Shown one piece after another: positions 1-8,703 of a stretch of DNA of 58,563 nt. Below the pieces are notes generated by a model that saw only the letters and a list, made by a program, of their open reading frames with translations, made no database searches and was not told the origin of the DNA. Numbering within the stretch: the first letter of the stretch is position 1; the number at the start of each line of letters is the position of its first letter. This stretch comes from Enterobacter soli ATCC BAA-2102 (lineage in GTDB: Bacteria > Pseudomonadota > Gammaproteobacteria > Enterobacterales > Enterobacteriaceae). The position numbers and the translations under genes are program-made. The DNA is taken from assembly GCF_001654845.1 (NCBI RefSeq), contig NZ_LXES01000054.1, positions 1 through 58,563 on the forward strand, given 5' to 3'.

Positions 1-83
1 GATTTATGAATCATATGGCCATGTGGTTACTTGATTATTTGCTCATATGCACAAATAAGCCCCGCATCAGGCGAGGCTTTTAT

Positions 84-614
84 TTATTCGTCTTGAGCTC
101 CGAATAGCTCTTCTATCGCTTTGGTTGGATAGAAGAGGGCGTTGCTGTTCGCACCCTTGAGCTGAACGAAGCCTAATCCAAGGTAGAATTTTTTGGCGTT
201 GTCATTAAGCGCTTCAACGAACATTCCATGTATTCCTACCGCTTGAGATGCAAGATACACAACCTTCATGGCATGTGTTACAAGCGCGTCTCCATAACCC
301 TGGCGTTGAATACTTTTATCAATTGCCAAACGCCCCAGAGTAACACTCGGTACGTTTTTATAGGGCACTCGTTTTTGCTGCGTTTTGCTTGGAAGCTGCT
401 CTTTTTCGAAGCAGCTCCCGGACAACGTGTAGTACCCCATAACACGAGGCTTATCTTCTCTCGTGACGAGCACATAACCTCGTAATACTTTGCCGATGTG
501 TTGGCGTTTCAGGTGGTCAGTGAGAAAAGTATTAAGGTACTCTTCGCCACAATCGAAGTTGCTTAAATCATATTCAACTTCCTCAGAAAAAATCTCTACC
601 TTTAAACCGTCCAC
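84..614 (-). CDS. GNAT-family acetyltransferase toxin (TacT/KacT-like)
   Basis: The 176-residue protein has the acetyl-CoA-binding core of the Gcn5 N-acetyltransferase fold: LGRLAIDKSIQRQGYGDAL around residues 92-110 contains the RxxGxG-type loop, followed by GMFVEALNDNAKKFYLGLGF. The size and the partner are those of TacT/KacT toxins, which acetylate the amino group of aminoacyl-tRNAs and stop translation. It starts 4 bases downstream of the antitoxin stop, so the two are co-transcribed and probably translationally coupled. The assignment to a toxin rather than a housekeeping acetyltransferase rests on that DUF1778 partner. The ORF appears intact. Confidence 0.88.
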   Translation of the reverse strand: MDGLKVEIFSEEVEYDLSNFDCGEEYLNTFLTDHLKRQHIGKVLRGYVLVTREDKPRVMGYYTLSGSCFEKEQLPSKTQQKRVPYKNVPSVTLGRLAIDKSIQRQGYGDALVTHAMKVVYLASQAVGIHGMFVEALNDNAKKFYLGLGFVQLKGANSNALFYPTKAIEELFGAQDE

Positions 615-618
615 GTAA

Positions 619-888
619 TTACTCCAATTTCTGGAGACGCTTAGCAGCTCGTTTCAGTCGATCGTTCGGTGCCGGTGGGTTACTGATCGCTTCCATTACC
701 AGGTTCCATGATTCCTCGTTAAGAATCAGGCGGCGGTGCTGATCAATAACTTCCGCTGCACGTTCAGAGGCTGTGCTAACCATAAACTGTGAAATTGACT
801 GGTTAGTCATAGCCGCGGCTTCTTCGATCATGCTTTTGTCGTCTTCGTTTAATCTAAGATCGATGCGCTGTTTCTTCAGTGCTGACAT
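619..888 (-). CDS. DUF1778 ribbon-helix-helix antitoxin (TacA/KacA-like)
   Basis: This 89-residue protein has an N-terminal ribbon-helix-helix segment (RIDLRLNEDDKSMIEEAA) and a C-terminal tail of the kind that wraps the GNAT toxin. DUF1778 proteins bind and neutralise GNAT toxins and repress their own operon. It lies upstream of the toxin in the order usual for this class. A Shine-Dalgarno-like AGGAGAAAG precedes the start. A palindromic operator candidate lies about 120 bases upstream at 1006-1030. Confidence 0.88.
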   Translation of the reverse strand: MSALKKQRIDLRLNEDDKSMIEEAAAMTNQSISQFMVSTASERAAEVIDQHRRLILNEESWNLVMEAISNPPAPNDRLKRAAKRLQKLE

Positions 889-1005
889 GGTCTTTCTCCT
901 CGACCACCCGTGATGTAGGAAGGGCGGTCAACTTCTCGTTAAGTGCGAGCCAAAGGCTCTAAATATTTGTCTAGGCTTATCGCCTATAAGTTATCTGCAT
1001 CAAAT

Positions 1006-1030
1006 TGTGTACGGTAATTCACCGTACACA
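1006..1030. promoter_or_regulatory. Palindromic operator candidate for the toxin-antitoxin operon
   Basis: A perfect inverted repeat with arms TGTGTACGGT and ACCGTACACA separated by five bases lies upstream of the DUF1778 antitoxin gene. Ribbon-helix-helix antitoxins with GNAT toxins autoregulate through sites of this kind. Binding here is inferred from symmetry and position only. Confidence 0.6.
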
Positions 1031-1146
1031 TATAGTAGGGGCGTAATACAAAGAATTCAACTACAAGTTGCCAAGGAGGTCAGTTGCCGCACGAAATGTT
1101 GTCGTTGGGGATCTACAAGAACGTCACCAGTACATCTATAGTTTTA

Positions 1147-1184
1147 GGGGTCCGCTTGGAAAACGGAAAATATCCTACGCTAAG
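1147..1184 (-). repeat. Tn3-family 38-bp terminal inverted repeat
   Basis: The 38 bases begin GGGG and end TACGCTAAG, the hallmark termini of Tn3-family transposons. The tnpA stop codon (TAG at 1180-1182) overlaps its inner end, the normal arrangement at the tnpA end of these elements. No opposite copy is recognised nearby, so this is a solo end. Confidence 0.75.
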
Positions 1185-1983
1185 CCTGTTTTTTGTACAG
1201 ACTGCTATCTACTGAGCGCAACGAACGGTATTTTCCATGTCCCAGCTTGAGGTTTGTTCGCCAGACGTAATCTCCACTCAGGTTGATGTGTTCCCATCCC
1301 AGCGGGGACAGATGAGAAATCAGCTGCTCATTTAGTGGGATCCCTTTTCGCTTTAGAGAATCTATGGCTCTTTCTATATATACCGTATTCCACAGTGATA
1401 TCGCCGCAGTCAGCAATGTCAGCCCGCTGGCCCGGTAGCTCTGGTTTTCCAGTCCACGATCTCTGATTTCCCCCAGTCGGTGCATAAAGACTGCTCGCGC
1501 AAGGGCATTGCGGGCCTCACCTTTATTCAATCCTGCCTGTACGCGTCGACGCAGGGAAGGATCCCGGAACCAGTCCAGCATAAATAATGACCTTTCGATG
1601 CGGCCAATCTCCCTCAGAGCCTTTGCCAGACCATTCTGTTTCGGGTAGCTGGCCAGTTTTTTCATCATCAGTGATGCTGTTACCGTTCCCTGCTTTATAG
1701 AACTTGCCAGACGCAGTATCTCGTGCCAGTGGGTTTCAATTTCCTTCAGATTCAGGCTGGTTGAGGAGATGATTGACTGAAGCCCCGGATACAACTCTGC
1801 TTTCCCATGAATAAACAGCCGCTTGTCATGAAGATCCCGGATCCTTGGAGCAAAAGCGAATCCGAGTAGATGCATTAGCGCGAAAACATGCTCAGTGAAA
1901 CCTGCGGTGTCGGTGTAATGCTCTGTAATTTCCAGATCGGTTTCGTGGTACAACAGACCATCAAGTACGTGTGTTGAGTCCAT
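1180..1983 (-). pseudogene. tnpA: Tn3-family transposase, C-terminal 267 residues only
   Basis: The fragment carries the conserved Tn3 TnpA C-terminus: EHYTDTAGFTEHVFALMHLLGF, FAPRIRDL, then KGEARNALARAVFMHRLGEIRDR with the last catalytic acidic residue, and QSYRASGLTLLTAAISLWNTVYI. Full-length TnpA is close to 1000 residues, so about three quarters is missing. Coding similarity stops near 1985, where the IS1294-like element begins. The fragment cannot transpose alone, but it shows that a Tn3-type transposon once ended at 1147. Confidence 0.88.
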
Positions 1984-2131
1984 GGTTAGGAAACTGAATC
2001 ATCGTTTTAAAATTTTCCTGAGCGTGATTTTTGTTGCCGGATATTCCCTTACGGCGCGACACCTGGCATCTTAGGGTGGAAAAACACTGGATTCGGCATG
2101 TTTTAACCTGAAACACAGTTTTCAGGTGCAC

Positions 2132-3469
2132 TTATCCTGCAGACTGTGCCCGCAGCCATCGTTTTCTGTTTATCGCATGCAGTCTTTCTGCCACCAGTTC
2201 CGATGCGTGTCTGCCGGCCTGCGCGCTGGTAAAACGCAGACGGTTGCCGCACAGGATGCATTTGTACGGATCTGTGCGCAGAAATTCCTTCATCAGCGCG
2301 GCGAAGCCGGGCTGCTCCGGTTTTTTCCGCGCCTCCATCTCCAGAGCCTCATACACCTTCGGCAGCAAGGTCCCCCGTTTACGGTTGGACAAAAAGCCGT
2401 AGTAGCGCACCATTTTAAAATGCTTCGCCGGGATATGACTGATATAGCGCCCGATCATCTCCTCCTGCGTCAGCGTCTGTTGCCGGTACTGCTGCGTGCG
2501 GTGATCGTAATAGTTGTGCACCACGGCGCCGCCGCTGTAGTGCCTGAGTTTCGCTGCTGACACCGGCGGTCGCTTCAGGTAACGGCCCAGATATTTGACG
2601 CTCCGCCAGACTCCCCGGGTCTTCTTCGCGAAGTGGACCTTCCATCGACGTCCGTACTGGGCCTGCAGATACCGCTGCCACTGTTTTTTATCGCGGATAT
2701 GCTCCAGCCCCGGCATCCTGCCGGGATTAATCAGGTTATAACTGTGGCGCAGCAGGCGGATGACGGCCCCGCGCCAGATTTCTTCTACAGCGTGCTTCTT
2801 AAAGAAGAGGTCGCGCCTGACGCCGTGTTTAATATCCAGCCCGCCACGGGTGACGGAGAGGTGGATATGCGGGGGCTGGTTAAGCTGACGACCGTAGGTG
2901 TGCAGGGCACAGAAGATACCGACCTCCACGCCCTGTTTACGGGCCCACCGGAGCATGGCGCGGGTGGCAGCGCGGAACAGGGCATTAAGCAGGGGCCAGT
3001 TGTTGCTGAAAAAGGGCCACAGCAGGTGGGGCATGGTGAAGGTGATATGCTGCCAGTCGCAGTCTGGCAGAATGTGGCTCTGCTGCGATACCCATTGCTC
3101 AGTGGCTTTGAAGCTGCAGGCGCTGCAGGCCTTTGACTTGCAGCTCTGGCAGAAAAAGCGGCTATGGGTACAGTCTGGCGATGAACAGCAATAGCGACGC
3201 ACGCCCATTTCCGTGGTGCCACAGGCGAGCATGCGCTTGATGCAGAGGCGGGTCCAGGGAGTGACGCTGTCGCCGAATTTTTCGAGAAACGTATTCCAGT
3301 CGTCATCGACGGTGAACAACAACTTTGCGGGACGTGGAATATATGCCGCAGAGTATAAAACGGGGCTCAGGGCATGAACACCATCGGAACGGCAGAGCCG
3401 TGACGCTCGCCCTGCAAGGGCGCTACGTTCATCGACGCTCCGAAATGTTTCATCATCGAGAAGCGTCAT
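2132..3469 (-). CDS. tnpA: IS91-family (IS1294-like) rolling-circle transposase, fused to host coding sequence
   Basis: The 445-residue protein has the IS91-type zinc-finger region (CCSSPDCTHSRFFCQSCKSKACSAC), the HUH metal-binding motif in HIHLSVTRGG, and a YLGRYLKR tyrosine motif; sequence from LAGRAS onward matches my memory of IS1294 transposase. The first residues (MTLLDDETFRSVDERSA) do not look like IS1294 but continue in frame from the interrupted zinc-ribbon gene upstream, so the true start may lie inside the element. A GTTC, the usual IS91-family target tetranucleotide, lies at 3427-3430 beside the proposed junction. The element probably spans about 1985-3426, but exact ends were not established. 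Confidence 0.85.
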   Translation of the reverse strand: MTLLDDETFRSVDERSALAGRASRLCRSDGVHALSPVLYSAAYIPRPAKLLFTVDDDWNTFLEKFGDSVTPWTRLCIKRMLACGTTEMGVRRYCCSSPDCTHSRFFCQSCKSKACSACSFKATEQWVSQQSHILPDCDWQHITFTMPHLLWPFFSNNWPLLNALFRAATRAMLRWARKQGVEVGIFCALHTYGRQLNQPPHIHLSVTRGGLDIKHGVRRDLFFKKHAVEEIWRGAVIRLLRHSYNLINPGRMPGLEHIRDKKQWQRYLQAQYGRRWKVHFAKKTRGVWRSVKYLGRYLKRPPVSAAKLRHYSGGAVVHNYYDHRTQQYRQQTLTQEEMIGRYISHIPAKHFKMVRYYGFLSNRKRGTLLPKVYEALEMEARKKPEQPGFAALMKEFLRTDPYKCILCGNRLRFTSAQAGRHASELVAERLHAINRKRWLRAQSAG

Positions 3470-4306
3470 TCGATCGACGACCTCTTTGCAGTTGTCACAG
3501 GTAAAAGGTTCATCACCTTCAGGTAAGGACTGTCGTTCGTCACAGTTTGGACAACTGAATAAAATATGACGGGACTGACTGGTACAGACATGACATCAGG
3601 TTATGAGCAGCGTTCGTTCCTCACTCCCGGTGGAATGAGATTGTGTAACCTGTGCTTTTTGTTTGCAGATATCACAGACGGCTATCTGCTTACCTGATTT
3701 GGCCAGCGCATCCAGTTCTTCTTTAACTTGCCGAAGCCGAACGGCAGCATAGAACTCACTTCCCCTGAGCAGTCGGGTTTCACCGTGCGCCAGCTTCCAG
3801 GTGTAGCTGTCTTTAGCGCCGAAGATGGACTGCCATTCATCCCGCATGAGACGGTTGAGGGCAAACCAGGCATCTGCCTGCTCTTTCTGAATCTGCTCCT
3901 GATCGGCTTCAGTAAAGGCTGAATGATAAAAATGCACCACACGGTTACGGTGCTGCCTGACTTTATCGAAAACGGTCATTGTTTCTTTAGGCAAGGGTTT
4001 CTCGAGGATGTCCCCGAGGCGGGTACAGGTTTCATCGTAAGTCACGGACTGAAAGTCGCCTGCAACATACTTACTCCGGACAACTTTTTTACCTGAACAG
4101 ACCAGTGTCCAGTGTTCGTGTACGAGGGGGACTTTCAGCAGGATCTCAACCGCTGTCCAGAAGCTGACGACCGAAAACTTCGCTTTAGATGCTTCCAGCT
4201 CTTCACGCGCCTTATCCAGAAACTCCAGTCCGTTATTGATCAGGGCCTGAACATCCTGGCTGAGTTCAGGGGCCCGGGGTTCCTGATCAGCATCATCATC
4301 AATCAT
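3431..4306 (-). pseudogene. HEPN-like / zinc-ribbon protein, interrupted by an opal codon and an IS1294-like element
   Basis: The intact ORF covers 3596-4306 (236 residues). It contains QHRNRVVHFYH near residue 118, an Rx4H motif of HEPN ribonuclease-like domains, within a helical protein, and ends shortly after a CDICK zinc knuckle. Immediately beyond the TGA at 3596-3598 the same frame continues with CHVC, CPNC and CDNC knuckles up to 3431, where IS1294-like sequence begins. I infer an original protein of about 290 residues with a C-terminal zinc ribbon, now broken by one stop codon and one insertion. The function is unknown; HEPN proteins are often RNases in defence or toxin-antitoxin systems, but no partner is visible here. 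Confidence 0.6.
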
Positions 4307-4321
4307 GTGCCTTTCCTTGCT

Positions 4322-4993
4322 TCAGTTATTACCGCGCAGCAGTTGCAGCGCGTCACGTGTATCGAGGGTGAATCGCAGCTGCTGACTGGCGGCGATATCG
4401 AGCGCGAATATCTTCGTGTACACCTCGGTACTCTCAAACTTCTCGTGCCCCAGCAGACCCTGAAGCACCTTCGGGTGAACGTGGCCATATAAAAGGTGCA
4501 TCGCAAAACTGTGCCTGAACGTGTGGGGGCTGACGTCGATAATCAGTCTGACACCGTCACGATTTGCAGCATCGATAGCCCGGACCAGCCAGTTACGCAC
4601 CGTCCGGTCGGACACATTCCACACCGGCTGCGCGCGACGTTCGCCGGTGATGGGGTCATCCTCAAACTGCTCCTTCGTGCTGGCGAACAGCCGGTGCATC
4701 TCATCAACGTAGGCCGGCTCGGAGAGCGGGACAACGCGGTTGGCACTTTTCCCCTTGCGCGGACGGCCACCGCCGGCACGCCGCTGCTTGGCGGTATGGA
4801 GAACGACATGCGGAATGCTTTCGTTAAGGTGAAAGTCGCGTCGCCTCAGGGCAAGGCATTCGTTCAGGCGCGCCCCGGTATTCCATAAGGTATTGAAAAA
4901 AGCGTGCTGGCTCCAGTCCTGAACAAAGTGCAGCAGTCCGGCCACTTCCGGGGCCAGCAGATATTTTGGCAGTTCGGTGTAGTGCCGGGCCAT
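4322..4993 (-). CDS. Plasmid tyrosine recombinase (ResD-like)
   Basis: The tyrosine-recombinase catalytic set is visible: Arg in NTGARLNECLAL, HTFRHSFAMHLL, LLGHEKF, and the Tyr in STEVYTKIFALD. ResD-type recombinases in F-like plasmids sit beside the RepFIB replicon and resolve plasmid multimers at a dedicated site. The frame stays open upstream of the ATG at 4993 to about 5085 and encodes plausible family sequence (PATGQPAGLDYGRALSLRE), but without an ATG, GTG or TTG, so the N-terminus may be longer or the gene slightly truncated. Its end is 15 bases from the start of the HEPN-like gene. No repB is recognised in the window. Confidence 0.82.
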   Translation of the reverse strand: MARHYTELPKYLLAPEVAGLLHFVQDWSQHAFFNTLWNTGARLNECLALRRRDFHLNESIPHVVLHTAKQRRAGGGRPRKGKSANRVVPLSEPAYVDEMHRLFASTKEQFEDDPITGERRAQPVWNVSDRTVRNWLVRAIDAANRDGVRLIIDVSPHTFRHSFAMHLLYGHVHPKVLQGLLGHEKFESTEVYTKIFALDIAASQQLRFTLDTRDALQLLRGNN

Positions 4994-5443
4994 CTCGCGC
5001 AGGGAAAGTGCGCGGCCGTAGTCCAGGCCAGCCGGCTGTCCTGTCGCCGGCAGGGCAGGGGAGGCATTTAATAAAAGAGGGCAGAGTCATGGTGTCCCCG
5101 TTGGTCCGCCTACGCCACGTAAATTCTGCCTGGTCACACTCCTGCAACCCGGCCATTTTTCACGCAGCGCAATCTGATGAAGTTCTGCTGTCATTTTCGT
5201 CGCTCGCGACCGCGCCTGCCACGGAAAAAACCCGCAGAGCGGTGCGCGCTGAATTTCCTATTTATGGATATATGTAGCGAATCGCGTTTCAAATTCCTCA
5301 AAATCGCATTTATCCCCTTTCTCTGCTCACTTTAACTGCAAATGAAAAGCATACCCGACTCATATTATGTGCAACTGTACTCGCATTTACTCTCTCCGGC
5401 TTGCATTCCATTGCACCGAAATCACATTAACTGCAAATCAACA
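4994..5443. other. Non-coding region upstream of the recombinase
   Basis: No convincing gene is seen. The sequence TTAACTGCAAAT, or one mismatch from it, occurs near 5333 and near 5428. In FIB-type plasmids this interval lies next to replication-origin iterons, but two imperfect copies are not enough to call an origin. Confidence 0.3.
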
Positions 5444-5710
5444 TCATCGTACAGGAAGGGGCAAGGTCATCATTCCGTCATGCAGATTATCCAGCGTGAC
5501 GGAGAGGTAGCTGTTGTTACGGTATGCATTTTCATATTCCGGTGGTACACGCTTTTTCTCTGTGTATGGGCGGCCCCTGTATCTGCCGGGGTGGAGCAGT
5601 TGCATAAGCAGAGGTTTTATTTCCTGCGGCGTGAGATACAGAAACAAAAGCAGATGAGCCATCGCTGATAACCCCAACAGCAGAATCACTAACAGAATGT
5701 CATTCTTCAT
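5444..5710 (-). CDS. Small single-pass membrane protein, unknown
   Basis: The 88-residue ORF begins MKNDILLVILLLGLSAMAHLL, an evident hydrophobic helix, followed by a charged, proline-containing tail. An AGGAG lies about 11 bases before the ATG, a little far. It is on the same strand as the MipA-like gene upstream. I do not recognise a family, and it could be a chance ORF. Confidence 0.4.
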   Translation of the reverse strand: MKNDILLVILLLGLSAMAHLLLFLYLTPQEIKPLLMQLLHPGRYRGRPYTEKKRVPPEYENAYRNNSYLSVTLDNLHDGMMTLPLPVR

Positions 5711-5827
5711 CGCGCTGGTTCTCCTGCCTTCACATGGCTTCCGCTAACTTCTTTAATTTTCAGTAATATCACCGAACTTTTTTGTATTGCCCCTGAAAGC
5801 CTGTTACTGCGCCGGATTATGGGGGAC

Positions 5828-6616
5828 TCAGAACGTATACAGCACACCCAGCATGGCTGAGGTTCCATTACGCCTGGAAACGATCGGGCTGTTCTTTGCA
5901 TGGCTGTCAAGCCAGGTGTAGTCGACGCTGAGCAGTGCTCCCCAGTTCGGGGTGAACTGATGGCTCCAGGTCAGGTTGCTGTCGGTGCCATAAAACCCGC
6001 CGGCCGCCTGATACGGGGCATAACCCGAGCGCGCACTCTGCCGGTCGCTGACGCCGTAAACGGTGTTCATATACCGGCTGTCACCGAACAGGGCCGCCGT
6101 GGAAAAGGCCACGGTGTCACTGGCGGTCTGCAGCGGAATGAGCGTGGCAGACGTCTGATAATTCACGCCCTGACTGTCGCTCAGCGGGAGCGTGGCTTTA
6201 CCTTCCACCGTCAGCCAGGGCGTCAGCGTCCAGCCTACAGCAAACGCCGTATTGACGGTGGCTTTTATCTTCCCCATGCCCCGGAGCTTATCACTGCCGT
6301 CCCGCCAGTCTGAGTCCCGGTCTGACCGCCCCAGGTTATAGCCCAGGGTATGCTCCAGGTAGAGGCCGCTGTCGTTCTGCAGGTCATAGCCAATCCCTTT
6401 TTGCGTATCCAGGAAGAACGCCCCGTCGCGGGCCTGCACCAGCGGCACCACCTGCCAGCGCTGCTTGTCTGACCCGCTGTAACGGGGCAGATTCTGGCCG
6501 GCGAGGCCCACCGACAGCGTGGGTTGCTGCGGGCTGGCGTCATCGGCCCGGGCGGTGGTGGCCAGGCCGGTCAGCGTGAAACAGGTCATGTACAGCATCA
6601 GTTTTCTGGTTATCAT
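5828..6616 (-). CDS. MipA/OmpV family outer-membrane protein
   Basis: The 262-residue protein has a signal peptide (MITRKLMLYMTCFTLTGLATTARA), an N-terminal LSVGLAGQNLPRYSGSDKQRW typical of the MipA/OmpV family, alternating amphipathic strands, and the C-terminal aromatic residue of outer-membrane barrels (LGVLYTF). MipA-type proteins are proposed scaffolds or small-molecule porins. It is divergent from the two-component operon across about 125 bases that contain a direct repeat (6693-6709), so the response regulator may control both sides. A role as outer-membrane partner of the RND pump is possible, since no TolC-like gene is present. Confidence 0.88.
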   Translation of the reverse strand: MITRKLMLYMTCFTLTGLATTARADDASPQQPTLSVGLAGQNLPRYSGSDKQRWQVVPLVQARDGAFFLDTQKGIGYDLQNDSGLYLEHTLGYNLGRSDRDSDWRDGSDKLRGMGKIKATVNTAFAVGWTLTPWLTVEGKATLPLSDSQGVNYQTSATLIPLQTASDTVAFSTAALFGDSRYMNTVYGVSDRQSARSGYAPYQAAGGFYGTDSNLTWSHQFTPNWGALLSVDYTWLDSHAKNSPIVSRRNGTSAMLGVLYTF

Positions 6617-6692
6617 CGTGGCTCCTGAGCAACGGTTTTCGGACGACCGCCAGGCGTGGGGCGTCTGTTCAGGGGCGAGTATGCCGCGGCAG

Positions 6693-6709
6693 TGTCAGTA
6701 AACTGTCAG
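6693..6709. promoter_or_regulatory. Direct-repeat operator candidate in the divergent porin/regulator promoter
   Basis: TGTCAG occurs at 6693-6698 and again at 6704-6709, exactly 11 bases apart, which places both on one face of the helix. This is the geometry of OmpR/PhoB-family sites. The same kind of site, on the other strand, precedes the pump genes at 8622-8659. Confidence 0.55.
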
Positions 6710-6741
6710 GGATTTGTGAAGAAACGGTCAAGGTGGGCACA

Positions 6742-7434
6742 ATGTCCGGAAAACGAATACTGATAATTGAGGATGATGCCGACGCGGCGGACGTGCTCAG
6801 CGCCTATCTGGCGCGTGAGAGTTACGCAGTCAGCGTCGCGGGCGACGGGCCGTCGGGACTGGAAATGAGCCAGCGGCTGAAGCCGGATCTTATCCTGCTG
6901 GACGTGATGCTGCCCGGCATGAACGGTACGGAGGTGCTGGCGGCGGTGCGCCGCCGGGGGAACACGCCGGTCATCATGGTCACCGCCATGGGCGACATCC
7001 CCGACAGGATAGGGGCCCTGCGTTATGGCGCGGATGACTATGTGGTCAAGCCCTATAACCCCGGCGAAGTGGTGGCCAGGGTGCAGGCGGTGCTGCGGCG
7101 CGTGACGCAGGCGCCGGAAGCGTCCCTGCTGCGCTGGCAGGGGCTGGAGGTGGATACGGTGATGATGACTGCCGGCGTCAGGGATGAACACGGGGAGCTC
7201 GCGGCAATTGTGCTCACACCCACGGAATTCAGCCTGCTGGCGACCCTGCTGCAGGCACCGGTGCGCCCCTTCTCCCGTCAGCACCTGCTGGAGCACTGCC
7301 TGCCGGAGAGCGATGCGCTGGAGCGTTCGGTGGACACGCACGTCTACAACCTGCGCAAAAAACTGGAGGGGGCCGGCATCCACGGCGTGCTGGTTAACGT
7401 CCGCGGTGTCGGCTACCGGTTCTCTCAGCCATGA
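6742..7434 (+). CDS. OmpR/PhoB-family response regulator
   Basis: The receiver domain has the acidic pair in ILIIEDDADAAD, the phosphorylated Asp in LILLDVMLPGMNG, and the conserved Lys in VVKPYNPGE. The winged-helix domain follows (LTPTEFSLLATLL, SVDTHVYNLRKKL, VRGVGYRF). I chose the ATG at 6742 because AAGGTG lies 6 bases upstream; an in-frame GTG at 6733 is the alternative. The stop overlaps the kinase start (ATGA). It probably controls the adjacent porin and pump through the 11-bp direct repeats. Confidence 0.92.
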   Translation: MSGKRILIIEDDADAADVLSAYLARESYAVSVAGDGPSGLEMSQRLKPDLILLDVMLPGMNGTEVLAAVRRRGNTPVIMVTAMGDIPDRIGALRYGADDYVVKPYNPGEVVARVQAVLRRVTQAPEASLLRWQGLEVDTVMMTAGVRDEHGELAAIVLTPTEFSLLATLLQAPVRPFSRQHLLEHCLPESDALERSVDTHVYNLRKKLEGAGIHGVLVNVRGVGYRFSQP

Positions 7435-8612
7435 AAACGTTACAGCAGCAGACCCTGTGGCGCTGGATTTGTGTGCGTATCCTGGCGCTGGCCATCGGTT
7501 CCGTGGTGGTGATTGCGGTGTGCATGTGGCTGCGTTTTGCCGTGCAGAGTCTGTGGAATCTTCACCGTATGCCGCCTGCGCTGCGTGAGGAGTTTACCCT
7601 GTTGCGCGCGCACCCTGAAATCAATCCGGCCCGCTTTCATGAGATTGTCGACACGTGGTGGGGACTCAGGTATTCCGACCCGTCCATTGCCTCCGCGGAC
7701 TGGCTGACGGTGGGCCTGCTTGTGGGGGTGATGATACCCTTTATTGTCGCGCTGGGGCTTCGGGCGGCACGCCCGCTCTCCCTGCAGTTCAGCCGGCTTG
7801 CCGCGGCAGCGCGCGTCGTTACCTCAGGTGACTTCAGCGCCCGGGTGACGCAGGTGGACAACGCCCCGCTGGAGATGGTGCGCTTCACGCAGGACTTCAA
7901 CGCCATGATGCAGCAGCTGGCACGCTATGACCGTGAGCTCAGGGCCTCCCACGTGGCGATGGCGCATGAGCTCCGCTCTCCGCTGACGGCGGCTATCGGC
8001 CGGCTGCAGGGCATGATGGACGGCGTTTTTACCCCCGAACCCCGACAACTGGCGATGGTCATGAAACAGCTGCAGCTGCTCAGCCGCCTCACGGATGAAC
8101 TGCACCTGCTGTCGCTGGCGGATGCCGGGCAGCTCACGCTGAATAAAACACAGACCGACCTCACCGCCCTGTTGCGCGAGCGGGTGGCCTGGCTGGGACC
8201 GCAGGCGCAGACGGCCGGCATGACCCTGAGCCTGACCTCCCGTGAGCCCTGTCCGTGCCTGGCGGATCCGGTCCGGCTGGGCCAGGTCATCACCATCGTG
8301 CTGGAAAATGCCCTGCGCTATGCAACTGAAGGCGGGGACGTCACGGTGTCCGCACAGGCGACCCCGGAGAGGGCCCGGATGGTGTTTCGTGACCGGGGGC
8401 CGGGCGTGCCGGCGGATTTTCTGCCGGTCATGTTTGAGCGTTTCACCCGGGGCGAGTCGTCCAGGGCGCGCCACTCGGGCGGCAGCGGTCTGGGGTTATC
8501 CATCGCCCGGGGTATCTGTGAGGCACACGGGGGGACCATTCATGCCGCGCCGGGGGAAACGGGTGGTCTGGTGATTACCGTCACCCTGCCGGCACACCAC
8601 GGCCGGAAATAA
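7431..8612 (+). CDS. Sensor histidine kinase
   Basis: The 393-residue kinase has two N-terminal membrane segments, a HAMP linker, an H-box (MAHELRSPLTAAIGRL), an N-box (ENALRYATEGG), DRGPGVP, an F-box FERFTRGES and a G2 box GGSGLGLSIARGICEAHGG. All catalytic motifs are intact. The periplasmic region between the two helices is about 70 residues. The start overlaps the regulator stop by four bases. Its signal is unknown; the linked porin and pump suggest a toxic compound or envelope stress. Confidence 0.92.
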   Translation: MKTLQQQTLWRWICVRILALAIGSVVVIAVCMWLRFAVQSLWNLHRMPPALREEFTLLRAHPEINPARFHEIVDTWWGLRYSDPSIASADWLTVGLLVGVMIPFIVALGLRAARPLSLQFSRLAAAARVVTSGDFSARVTQVDNAPLEMVRFTQDFNAMMQQLARYDRELRASHVAMAHELRSPLTAAIGRLQGMMDGVFTPEPRQLAMVMKQLQLLSRLTDELHLLSLADAGQLTLNKTQTDLTALLRERVAWLGPQAQTAGMTLSLTSREPCPCLADPVRLGQVITIVLENALRYATEGGDVTVSAQATPERARMVFRDRGPGVPADFLPVMFERFTRGESSRARHSGGSGLGLSIARGICEAHGGTIHAAPGETGGLVITVTLPAHHGRK

Positions 8613-8621
8613 TCCGCGCTC

Positions 8622-8659
8622 TTGACCCGTTCTTGACACAACGCAGGCCGTATCTTGAC
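8622..8659. promoter_or_regulatory. Phased TTGAC repeats upstream of the RND pump
   Basis: TTGAC occurs at 8622, 8633 and 8655, that is at intervals of 11 and 22 bases. Its complement resembles the TGTCAG repeats at 6693-6709, so one regulator could bind both regions. The sites lie between the kinase stop and the adaptor start, which suggests a second, internal promoter for the pump. Confidence 0.5.
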
Positions 8660-8703
8660 AGAGCCACGGTGTAATGGCGCTCTCTTTGTTCAGGAATACG
8701 GCC

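Noticed and set aside
1068..1250. 60-residue plus-strand ORF near the Tn3 end
   Set aside because: It runs through the terminal repeat into the antisense of tnpA and has no family features.
4994..5443. Possible FIB replication iterons
   Set aside because: Only two imperfect 12-base matches were found and no initiator gene is present, so an origin cannot be supported.
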